Position numbers and translations under genes: made by a program
Assembly: GCA_947623915.1 (NCBI GenBank)
Contig: CANQIB010000016.1
Coordinates: forward strand, 1-57,128
Length of the DNA: 57,128 nt
Origin: an uncultured Ruminiclostridium sp.
Lineage (GTDB): Bacteria > Bacillota > Clostridia > Oscillospirales > Ruminococcaceae
Direction: 5' to 3'
Shown here: piece after piece, positions 9,201 to 15,255 of the stretch
Layout: each line of letters opens with the position of its first letter
Position numbering within the stretch: the stretch's first letter is position 1
The notes under the pieces: generated by a model
Database searches by the model: none
The model's input: the letters and a program-made list of their open reading frames with translations, nothing else
What the model was told of the DNA's origin: nothing

Positions 9201-9695
9201 GGTAAGGGTGCTTACCGTGGTAAGTCCGATAAATCCGATGGTTTTTCCCGCTTTTTCCACAACGGCGGTAGCGGGGAGCAAAGGCTCGCCGTTAAGCGTT
9301 ACGTTCGCGCTCAGTATCGGAAATTCCGCGGTATCCGCGTTGGCGAGCAGCTGCTCGGTGCCGTAATCGAACTCATGGTTTCCCGCAGCCATAACGTCAT
9401 AGCCCGCCTCGTTCATCATGCGTATAACATCTTCGCCCTGCGATATGGTAGCGAAAGACGCGCCCTGTGTCGCGTCGCCTGCGTCCGCAAGCAGCGCGTT
9501 GGGAGTGGAGGCTTTCATTGCTGCCGCCTGCACTATCCCGACTGCTCCTTCACCGTCTACCGTACCGTGAATGTCGTTGGTGGTAAAGATGGTGACCGTT
9601 ACAGCCTCTTCTTCGGCAAATGCCTGTACCGGCAGCAGCGTAAGCGCCATTGCCGCGCAGGTCACGACCGAAATTATCCTGTGTTTCAGACTCAT
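6297..9695 (-). CDS. Large surface 5'-nucleotidase / metallophosphatase with sortase-type anchor
   Basis: This 1132-aa exported protein begins with a signal peptide (residues 1-27, ending VQAFA-EE). Residues about 32-260 form a calcineurin-like phosphoesterase with TNDIHGT, LADAGDATQG, AAGNHEFDYG, IISHLG and DGHSHTV metal ligands. Residues about 320-520 match the 5'-nucleotidase C-terminal domain (NGGGISASLPYGRVTRGDVL; the usual Arg after GGGI is Ser). An Ig/CnaB-like segment (about 545-630) and a long helical, acidic stretch (about 640-1070) follow. The C-terminus has four SKPEN/SKPDS repeats, then NPDTG, a hydrophobic helix and RKLKRDGKN, the layout of a sortase-sorted surface protein. It probably releases phosphate or nucleosides from extracellular nucleotides. 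The start has AAGGAG 8 bases upstream. Confidence 0.87.
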   Translation of the reverse strand: MSLKHRIISVVTCAAMALTLLPVQAFAEEEAVTVTIFTTNDIHGTVDGEGAVGIVQAAAMKASTPNALLADAGDATQGASFATISQGEDVIRMMNEAGYDVMAAGNHEFDYGTEQLLANADTAEFPILSANVTLNGEPLLPATAVVEKAGKTIGFIGLTTVSTLTTANPEKLAGVSFTDEAAAAKEQIEALKDETDAIVIISHLGNNEAAVKCTSKDLLDALSDSELSEVDAVIDGHSHTVENESYVRGDVSVPIVQTGVNSTAIGKLEITFDGEAVSASGDVLTAAQASEYQLTDDGKATAEKVQKALDDIKAEQEEILGETLCYNETPLWGGNIYYDYSEPRIVETSYGDFVTDAFAEYAKKFAEQNELSLPVIAVENGGGISASLPYGRVTRGDVLNAFNHGNMVEVYTVTPAQLKAALETGLTMTGQDETGLIKRERVSGSFMQVSGFSYTYDPSAEAGSKVVEITTDDGKTLDLSDTSTKLLLATNGYVGGTFAKLGSQKLGELGGEDQLITDYINLLTEDSVTLNYNSGGERIKIYNDKSPETYTVKIPVLASDGKTPQPNVKVNLSIDGGETQPLVTDEDGNITVTVSRGAHTFFLNESADGTPVYTNNYSGSGTVTTKPWNYSLSFTAEDLPTYDPEIEDYIDDAIAYLKEKAEESKETVKGFEYLDDDRKESYLNSLDNFIVSAEKLLKSLSTAEDVDEYKKDYEGRIKIGEVSLRQEDSRKYYHETIDALKYTPDEVKTEAKAGVTKAATESLAHILAGVLVGMDADEILEDIDVYEDKMYVEASKAYSYDQHEWDNKYLGGYKYITDEEAAEYLRLSDEAYNAIFEVLQNYTDVDAAQEAISKYISKSREITRAFCEDENLTLLLEIIPDTFDKIIKDYSDKLSNVSEDELAKTRDILLQALQKDADGVSEEVDKETIDDDALDEYIYDGVNKFLYAVTGLFTGNSDNGLNAAAADFKAKLSDMEKESGADLSKYVEEIDEVLKNSLDSLKSVYADEMEATDEWYSLLLSDDYFGVDYIDYDELAAIYDKLNASLTPGIQQMQEIVDKAAAEIAGKQEDSKPENSKPENSKPENSKPDSTPDENPDTGRPIGGAVLITLILSGCAAAAMPLSRKLKRDGKN
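6431..6487 (-). repeat. 15-bp in-frame tandem repeat encoding SKPEN
   Basis: The unit gcttgctgttttcgg (plus-strand reading) is repeated three to four times with the last copies diverged. It encodes the SKPEN/SKPDS wall-spanning linker of the nucleotidase. Units are multiples of three, so changes in copy number would alter linker length without breaking the frame. Confidence 0.85.
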
Positions 9696-9777
9696 GTTTT
9701 TATCTCCTTTTTGTAATTTATTCGGGCGCTCAAACTTATTTTCGGCGTATTTGTGAGCGTTCCCTTATATGCGATAA

Positions 9778-9797
9778 ACGCGGGCAAATGTCCGCAT
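9778..9797 (-). terminator. Weak hairpin at the end of the peptide operon
   Basis: On the minus strand ATGCGG, loop ACATTTGC, CCGCGT (one T-G pair), then TTTATCG. It lies 18 bases beyond the last gene of the peptide locus and before the nucleotidase gene. The short T tract makes it a weak terminator candidate. Confidence 0.3.
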
Positions 9798-9814
9798 CTA
9801 TGCTTTGCCTTGAG

Positions 9815-10192
9815 TTACTCCGTCCAAGACATTTTGCAGCTGCCGCAGTAACGTTTGCCGGTATTGGCACTATACGCAGTATTGCGTGAATGACAGTAGG
9901 GACAGTCTACGCCTTGCGTGGCGTCACGGAACGCTTCGGGCACCGTTTTGGTGAAAAAGTCGCCCACCTTTTGAACGCCCTTTGCTATATCTTTCCAGAA
10001 ATCAAGACAGCTGTATCCTCCCGCAACGCCCTCCAACGCGTCGTCGGAAAGCTCTCCCTCGGTGTGCAGCATATCGTACAGCTCTTTAGCTTTCTCCTCG
10101 GAAAGCTCGACGCCGTTTTCCTTTGCAAAAGCGATCATCTCCTCCAATGAGTTCGCGTTCATGAGCTTTTCCCGAAGCTCCTCTTTAGTCAT
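9815..10192 (-). CDS. Nif11-like leader peptide fused to a zinc ribbon
   Basis: This 125-aa protein starts with a Nif11-type leader: MTKEELREKLMNANSLEEMI, then ELSEEKAKELYDML, ending GELSDDALEGVAGG, a double-glycine site for C39 peptidases. The part after GG, about 66 residues, holds an amphipathic stretch (CLDFWKDIAKGVQKVGDFF) and then CPYC-x17-CGSC, a four-cysteine zinc-ribbon pattern. The Nif11-like family is known as precursor peptides of modified natural products; a zinc ribbon after the leader is unusual. The ATG at 10192 has GGGAGG 7 bases upstream; an upstream extension to 10291 would run into the previous peptide gene. Whether it is cleaved or is a leader-recognising accessory protein is open. 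Confidence 0.8.
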   Translation of the reverse strand: MTKEELREKLMNANSLEEMIAFAKENGVELSEEKAKELYDMLHTEGELSDDALEGVAGGYSCLDFWKDIAKGVQKVGDFFTKTVPEAFRDATQGVDCPYCHSRNTAYSANTGKRYCGSCKMSWTE

Positions 10193-10214
10193 TTCTATCC
10201 TCCCTTGTAAAATC

Positions 10215-10445
10215 TCAAACGAGAGGACGAAACGGTCCGATACGGTCGCCGCCTCCGCCTCCGAGCCAGTATCTGCCCGCAACGTTTTCAAGCGCGTCGT
10301 CAGACAACTCGCCGCCGTTTATCTGCTCGAAAAGCTCCTTTGCCTTTTCGGGAGTTATCTCCACGCCGCTTTCTTTCGCAACAGCGAGAATGTCATCGAC
10401 GGACTTTACATCTTTCAGCTTGGCTAAAAACTCTTCCTTGTTCAT
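10215..10445 (-). CDS. Nif11-like precursor peptide with short glycine-rich core
   Basis: The product is 76 aa. Residues 1-56 are a Nif11-like leader (MNKEEFLAKLKDVKSVDDIL, GVEITPEKAKELFEQI, GELSDDALENVAG). The 19-20 residue tail after AG begins RYWL, continues with five glycines, then DRIGPFRPLV. It has no Cys, Ser or Thr, so a lanthionine-type product is not possible. The ATG at 10445 has AAAGGAG 7 bases upstream; the frame extends to 10532 without support. It lies between the double-glycine peptide and the Nif11/zinc-ribbon gene, 22 bases from the latter. Confidence 0.8.
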   Translation of the reverse strand: MNKEEFLAKLKDVKSVDDILAVAKESGVEITPEKAKELFEQINGGELSDDALENVAGRYWLGGGGGDRIGPFRPLV

Positions 10446-10488
10446 ATGTTTACTCCTTTCGAGGGTTTTACCGTTTGTAAAGCAATGC

Positions 10489-10587
10489 TCAGTGATACGT
10501 CCAAATGCACCTGCCGCCCGACGCCTTTTCAAGCTCCTCGTCGGTAAGCTCTTCGGCTTCGCTTTGCTTTAAAACATCGTCTTTCAT
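10489..10587 (-). CDS. Short double-glycine leader peptide, predicted core RCIWTYH
   Basis: This 32-aa ORF is easily missed by gene finders. ATG at 10587 is preceded by AAAGGA with about 8 bases spacing. The leader ends ELTDEELEKASGG, a textbook double-glycine bacteriocin/pheromone leader cut by C39 peptidase ABC transporters. Only seven residues follow: RCIWTYH and a stop. It sits directly after the acyltransferase-like gene and before the two Nif11 peptides, in an operon that encodes a C39 transporter and a peptide-pheromone-type two-component system. The mature peptide could be a signal or a modified natural product; both are inference. The ORF itself is clear from start, ribosome binding site and leader. 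Confidence 0.78.
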   Translation of the reverse strand: MKDDVLKQSEAEELTDEELEKASGGRCIWTYH

Positions 10588-10612
10588 GGCTTTTTCCTTT
10601 CGCTTAAAGCGG

Positions 10613-11887
10613 TCAGCTTATTTTAAATTTCGGGGAGATCAAAGGCTCTCCGCTTTTTTCGAACTTTATCCCTGCCTGTTCGAGCAGCGCGGCAAATCCG
10701 TCCGCAAGTGCGCTCGACGCGAAATTTTGCAGCACGGTCACACAGAATTTACCGTTGACGGCGTTTACCTCCACGATGACGTTGCTTGCCGCCGGATCGA
10801 CGTAAGTGTACACCGATTTTATATAAGGCTCCAACGCGCCCAGCTCCTGTATCCTTACATAGCTTACGGTAGCGTTGACAAATTTTCTGTTCATATTTGA
10901 CGATTGTATAAACGATTGCCGTATCGTGTTAAGGTCACCCGACGCAAGTATGCGGCGTTCCTTTAACAAACGGTTTTGTATCGCGCCCCGCATATACTCA
11001 TCGGTGGACTGATAGTCCATCATCTGCCGCGTCTGCGCGCAAAGCTGCGGCAGGGTAAGCTCCCGCATTTGCTCCGTGTAGTTCAGTATGATGTTTCCCA
11101 GCACGTTGTTGTGTGCAAGCGGAGCGTTTACCGCCTTGCGATAGTTTTTCATCAGCACCGTCCTAAACGGACCGTCCTGCTCCTTGCTAAGCCCGAATAC
11201 CGTCTGCGCCAGCAGCCCCGATACCATTATCGAGGGAGTTGCGCCGTTGGCTTTGACATACTCCATGAACGCGTCCTCGTCAAAGCTCATTTTGTATACC
11301 GTTTTTTCGCCGGAGTAGGGTATTATCTTTCCCCACTCCAAAGCGGGAACGGCAGCGCCCGCTGAGTGCTGTGCGATATTCGTATCCGATGTATCCGGCA
11401 GGGAAACGTCAAGAAACGGATCTCTCCGCTCGCCTTCGGTCACCGGCATATCCGCCGTGCGGATAGAGCCCGTGGGAAATTCCTTTCCGTATTTTTCGGT
11501 TATATAGTAGTACAGCGTGGTTTTGATAAATTCCATTATCCCCGTTTCGTCGGTGATGGAATGTACTATGTCAAAGTACACCGTGTTGCCGTCATAATTT
11601 ACGGAGAGCGCGTGTTCGTTCGACTCCTCGGAAAGCAGGAGCGGCGGCTTTACGCCCTCGGTTATGACCACCTGTCGGTCGTTATGTAATACCGAATGTA
11701 AAAGCTCTCCCTTTTGAAGTACGAATTTTACAGAATAATAATCGTAACGCTTTATCGCTATGTCCACCGCCTTGCGCAAAGCAGCGGGGTCTATGCTCTC
11801 GGTTAGCTCGACCGCGGTCCTGATGGTGTGATGGTTGTTTTCGTCGCAGCGGTAAAATCCCGAAATACCTGTCGGATTGTTTTTCAT
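10613..11887 (-). CDS. Condensation-domain / acetyltransferase-like protein in the peptide locus
   Basis: This 424-aa protein has the organisation of the CoA-dependent acyltransferase superfamily (NRPS condensation domain, alcohol acetyltransferase). The N-terminal half shows AVELTESIDPAALRKAVD and YDGNTVYFDIVHSITDETG near residues 98-116. This corresponds to the HHxxxDG motif with the second, catalytic His (H109) and the Asp (D113) kept, but the first His and the Gly replaced. The C-terminal half has NNVLGNIILNYTEQ and ATVSYVRIQELG. No carrier-protein or adenylation domain is nearby, so an NRPS assembly line is unlikely. Acylation of the exported peptides is a plausible but unproven role. 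AGAGGG precedes the ATG. Confidence 0.65.
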   Translation of the reverse strand: MKNNPTGISGFYRCDENNHHTIRTAVELTESIDPAALRKAVDIAIKRYDYYSVKFVLQKGELLHSVLHNDRQVVITEGVKPPLLLSEESNEHALSVNYDGNTVYFDIVHSITDETGIMEFIKTTLYYYITEKYGKEFPTGSIRTADMPVTEGERRDPFLDVSLPDTSDTNIAQHSAGAAVPALEWGKIIPYSGEKTVYKMSFDEDAFMEYVKANGATPSIMVSGLLAQTVFGLSKEQDGPFRTVLMKNYRKAVNAPLAHNNVLGNIILNYTEQMRELTLPQLCAQTRQMMDYQSTDEYMRGAIQNRLLKERRILASGDLNTIRQSFIQSSNMNRKFVNATVSYVRIQELGALEPYIKSVYTYVDPAASNVIVEVNAVNGKFCVTVLQNFASSALADGFAALLEQAGIKFEKSGEPLISPKFKIS

Positions 11888-11961
11888 TTCTTATCCCTCT
11901 TTTGTTCTTTTTTTAATTTAAGGGGTCATGAGCCCCTTTCTTATCTTTTAAAGCCGCCATA

Positions 11962-12522
11962 TCAAAGCTCGCAGCCGACCAGTTTTTCTATATCCGATTT
12001 TTTCCAGAAGTCGTTTTCCCAGTAGAAATATTCGTTTTTACGCTTTTTAAATATTCTGAACGGCATATCGGTGTTGTCATAGATATGGCAGATGTCGCAT
12101 ACCTCCAGCAGCTCAGGTATAAGCGATAATGCGCGGGTGTACCTTGCTTTTATCTTTTCGACGGGTACGTCATGCCCGCCGGAGGCAAATCTCCTCATAA
12201 CGCGGTGGATATTTATATTTACGTCCGCGGTAAGGACGTAAATGCAGCGTATGAAATAGCCCTCTTCCTTTGCCCGACGGAGCAGCTTTATGTTGCGGTC
12301 GGTGGACATTACCGTTTCAAAGGTGAAATTCTTGTGCATATCCAGCACATATTCCCGCATATCCTGCGCAAGCTCGGCAGCCTCTATATCCGTGCAGAGA
12401 GTCGCGCGCTTTATATCGTCCGCGTTTATGTAGGGATTAAGTATCTTTGCCGTTTTTGTCACGGTGCTTTTACCACTGCCGTTAGGTCCGGCAAAGACGA
12501 TTATCTCAGGTTTTATCTCCAT
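11962..12522 (-). CDS. Zeta-toxin-like P-loop kinase
   Basis: The 186-aa protein is a zeta-toxin-family nucleotide-binding protein. FAGPNGSGKST is the Walker A loop (about residues 9-19), NADDIKR and TFETVMST are family motifs, and RRFASGGHDVPVEKIKARYTRAL is the characteristic substrate/ATP-binding helix region. Zeta toxins phosphorylate UDP-N-acetylglucosamine; related family members phosphorylate other substrates. The ATG at 12522 has GGGAGG 7 bases upstream; the GTG at 12528 is too close to it. Its first bases overlap the end of the 91-aa gene, so the two are translationally coupled like an antitoxin-toxin pair. Its place between transport and peptide genes could instead mean a tailoring kinase. 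Confidence 0.8.
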   Translation of the reverse strand: MEIKPEIIVFAGPNGSGKSTVTKTAKILNPYINADDIKRATLCTDIEAAELAQDMREYVLDMHKNFTFETVMSTDRNIKLLRRAKEEGYFIRCIYVLTADVNINIHRVMRRFASGGHDVPVEKIKARYTRALSLIPELLEVCDICHIYDNTDMPFRIFKKRKNEYFYWENDFWKKSDIEKLVGCEL

Positions 12523-12781
12523 AAACACGCCTCCCGTCGGGATATTCTATATACGACGCTTTTTTTTCGTAGTCGTAGCCGGTAACGGGCAGCCCTTTGC
12601 TTTGGCTGTTTTCGTTTTCCTGCTCTATCGCTTTACGAAAGCGCTGCACAAGCTCGTCGTCGGTAACTCCGCAGGTCGAGTCCAGCTCGTTGGGCTTTGG
12701 CGGCTGTCCGTCCTGCGCTTTAAGCGCTTCGTGAAAATCTTTCATGATACTTTTCTTTTTTTCGTTTTGCTCTTTATCCAT
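12506..12781 (-). CDS. Small protein upstream of the zeta-like kinase, possible antitoxin
   Basis: This 91-aa hydrophilic protein is not assigned to a family with certainty. It has a charged helical N-terminus (MDKEQNEKKKSIMKDFHEAL), a proline-rich linker, a second helix (TDDELVQRFRKAIEQENEN) and a C-terminal strand pair ending SYIEYPDGRRVYG. AAAGGAG precedes the ATG. The stop codon lies inside the zeta-like gene (17-base overlap with its start region), and its ATG overlaps the stop of the 52-aa ORF (TAATG). Small proteins of similar size sit upstream of zeta-family genes in other Firmicutes, so an antitoxin or partner role is plausible. Confidence 0.7.
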   Translation of the reverse strand: MDKEQNEKKKSIMKDFHEALKAQDGQPPKPNELDSTCGVTDDELVQRFRKAIEQENENSQSKGLPVTGYDYEKKASYIEYPDGRRVYGDKT

Positions 12782-12939
12782 TATCTGCTCCTTTCTTCGC
12801 GGGCGGCTCCCGCCCTTGCGTTAAATTTCCGCCGCTTTTCGGCGGGGCAGGTCATAAAAGTCCGTTTCTTTGACCGCTCGTTTCCGTCAAAACGCCGGAA
12901 ACCAAACATCGGACGCAATGTTTTTTCCGTCCCGTCCAT
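12781..12939 (-). CDS. Small basic ORF, unknown
   Basis: A 52-aa ORF starts at ATG 12939 after a near-perfect AGGGAGG with 8-base spacing and ends in TAATG, overlapping the start of the 91-aa gene. The product is very rich in Arg and Lys (MDGTEKTLRPMFGFRRFDGN..., KRRKFNARAG, REERSR) with one Cys. I recognise no family. The downstream gene's ribosome binding site lies within its last codons, so it may be a leader ORF for translational coupling as well as, or instead of, a functional peptide. Confidence 0.5.
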   Translation of the reverse strand: MDGTEKTLRPMFGFRRFDGNERSKKRTFMTCPAEKRRKFNARAGAAREERSR

Positions 12940-13026
12940 GACCGATACCTCCCTGTGTAAATTTCTGAGCCTTATATATCTTTATACGGCGAAAACCTCT
13001 TTTTGTTAGAACGACCGTAAAAATTT

Positions 13027-15243
13027 TCAGCTTTTTACGCTTTGTGCGGCGACATCGTCGTCGAGCCGCTGACGGGCTACCAACTCGGCAAATTTCCCGT
13101 TTTTTGCTATAAGCTCGTCGTAAGTGCCTTCCTCCGCTATCCTGCCCTTTTCAAGATAGATGACCCTGTCGCATTGTTTTATGGTGGACAGCCTGTGCGC
13201 AATGACTATTCTCGTGCATTTGAGCTTATCCAGCGATTCCGACACCGTCTTTTGCGTGATGTTATCCAGCGCGCTGGTGGCTTCGTCAAACATAAGTATC
13301 TTGGGCTTGGGCGCGATGGCTCTCGCTATCATCAAACGCTGCCGCTGACCGCCGGATACGCCGCCGTTGCCCTCCGAAATCAGCGTATGCATACCCATCG
13401 GCATTCTGCGTATATCCTCGGCTATGCCCGCAAGCTCCGCCGCTTCCCACGCGTCGTCCATTGAGAGCCACGGCGCGGAGATGGTGATATTGGAGAATAT
13501 ATCGCCTTGGAACAGCTTTCCGTTTTGCATTACCGTACCGATGCTCTGACGCAGCGACTTTAGGTCGATACCCGAAATATCCTTTCCGTCATAGTATACG
13601 GAGCCTTTCTGCGGCTTTTCAAAACCCAGCATGATACGCATAAGCGTCGTTTTTCCGCAGCCGGTAGAACCGACTATCGCAACATACTGCCCCGAGCGAA
13701 TTTTAAGCGAAAGATCGTCCACGACGTTCGGCATACTGTCGCTGTAGCGAAATGACACGTTGTTGAGCTCTATTCCGCCCGAAAGCCGCGTAACTACCTG
13801 TTTGCCCTCGGATATTTCCGGCACAGCGTCCATTATCGGCTTTGCCATATCCAGCACGGGCTTTATTTTAGCGGCGGTGAGCGCTATGCCAGCAAGCGAC
13901 ATGAACGCTCCCGAAACCATACCGTATGCCGTATCGAACGCGTAGTAATTTGCAACGGAAACGTTGTTGACCACGGCAAGGTAATATATTACGAAAGTCC
14001 CCGCAAGACTGATAAAGGTCGTGAATACTTGGTTATACTTTATTACGGCGGGCGGGTCGTAAAGGTGTTTTGCCTCCTTTGCGTACAGGCTGCCCCACCG
14101 CGCGAACGCACGCCGCTCCGCGCCGGAGAGCTTTATTTTCTGCACGCCGGTAATAAGCGCGTAATCCAATCCGCTTATCTTTGCGTCAAGCTCCATGTGT
14201 TTTTTGGAAATTTGCATCTGCGCAAGCGCGCTGACCACCGAAAACAGCACGGTCACTGTAATTATTATCAGCGCGGGCGCTACCAAGCTCGGCGCGAAAT
14301 CGAATATCTGCGCGATATATACAAGAGAGAACACCGACATAAGTCCCGTGGACAGCACGGTGTCCACGAGCATGGAGCATATCATGTTTATGTACTGCGT
14401 CCTTACCGCCAGATCGCCGGAGCTGTAGTTTTTGAAAAACGACGCGGGGAGCGAGAGCATACGCGCCATAGTCGCCGCCTGCACGGTAATATCCATCTTG
14501 GTGCGTATTCTTGCCATGATAAGCGATTTTACCGTCGAAAGCAGCATCGAGGAAACGGACATACACACTATAAAAATCGCTGTGGCGACCAGCAGCCGTA
14601 TATTTCGGTCGTCAACAACGGGACCGAACAACATTTGATTGAGCTTGGGGCTGAACATACCGATAAGCGTTACCGCGAGCGTGGAAATTGCCGCAAGCAG
14701 GTAATCGGATATCGAAAGTATTCCCGCTATGTACTTCAGCAGCGAGCCTATGCTTAATTTTTTGAGAGGGAAGGGCTTGTAAAAGGCTATCGCCTCCGTT
14801 TCAAACGCGCCCTCGTTCTTTTTGGTTATCTTTACGGTCTTGCCCGTGACGCGGTCAAAATAGCAGTATCCCGAAAATCCGCGAGGTATCAGCGCGACGA
14901 CGTACCCGTCCTCTTTTCTGACTCCGAGCATGGCTCCGAACGCGTCCTTGTACCAGCCCTTTTCGAGAATTACCGTTCTGCGCATTATCCCGTGAGGGCG
15001 CATAAGGTATTCAAGCTGTTCGTTGGTATCCTTTATCGTGTCGGGTATATTTTGCGGTTTGACCTTGATGTGAAAGTATTTAAGTATCTCTCCGACGGCG
15101 TCCATCGCATGGCTCTTATCGTCCGCAAACGCGGCGGAAACACGCTTGCCGGTCACCGCGTCGGAGATACCTATAAACGTTTCTTCAAAGGTGTTCAGAT
15201 CGTTTTCTTTTCGCTGTTTTATCTGTTCGTCGAACCAACCCAT
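13027..15243 (-). CDS. NHLM-type bacteriocin-system ABC transporter, ATP-binding/permease
   Basis: The 738-aa protein fits the NHLM bacteriocin-system ABC transporter without a peptidase domain. An N-terminal region of about 155 residues precedes an exporter-type transmembrane domain (about 165-465, six helices). The nucleotide-binding domain has VGSTGCGKTTL (Walker A), VSGGQRQRLMIA (signature) and ILMFDEATSALD (Walker B with catalytic Glu), so it is intact. The family normally works with a C39-peptidase ABC protein and a HlyD-like adaptor to export Nif11 or nitrile-hydratase-leader peptides, and both partners lie just upstream. AAGGGGG precedes the ATG. Confidence 0.87.
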   Translation of the reverse strand: MGWFDEQIKQRKENDLNTFEETFIGISDAVTGKRVSAAFADDKSHAMDAVGEILKYFHIKVKPQNIPDTIKDTNEQLEYLMRPHGIMRRTVILEKGWYKDAFGAMLGVRKEDGYVVALIPRGFSGYCYFDRVTGKTVKITKKNEGAFETEAIAFYKPFPLKKLSIGSLLKYIAGILSISDYLLAAISTLAVTLIGMFSPKLNQMLFGPVVDDRNIRLLVATAIFIVCMSVSSMLLSTVKSLIMARIRTKMDITVQAATMARMLSLPASFFKNYSSGDLAVRTQYINMICSMLVDTVLSTGLMSVFSLVYIAQIFDFAPSLVAPALIIITVTVLFSVVSALAQMQISKKHMELDAKISGLDYALITGVQKIKLSGAERRAFARWGSLYAKEAKHLYDPPAVIKYNQVFTTFISLAGTFVIYYLAVVNNVSVANYYAFDTAYGMVSGAFMSLAGIALTAAKIKPVLDMAKPIMDAVPEISEGKQVVTRLSGGIELNNVSFRYSDSMPNVVDDLSLKIRSGQYVAIVGSTGCGKTTLMRIMLGFEKPQKGSVYYDGKDISGIDLKSLRQSIGTVMQNGKLFQGDIFSNITISAPWLSMDDAWEAAELAGIAEDIRRMPMGMHTLISEGNGGVSGGQRQRLMIARAIAPKPKILMFDEATSALDNITQKTVSESLDKLKCTRIVIAHRLSTIKQCDRVIYLEKGRIAEEGTYDELIAKNGKFAELVARQRLDDDVAAQSVKS

Positions 15244-15255
15244 CGGAACACCCCC

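Noticed and set aside
10613-11887. Nonribosomal peptide synthetase
   Set aside because: Only a condensation-like domain is seen; adenylation and carrier domains are missing from the whole window.
11962-12781. Firm call of a zeta toxin-antitoxin system
   Set aside because: The kinase family is clear, but the 91-aa partner has no recognisable antitoxin motif and the setting is a peptide locus, so only a possible role is stated.
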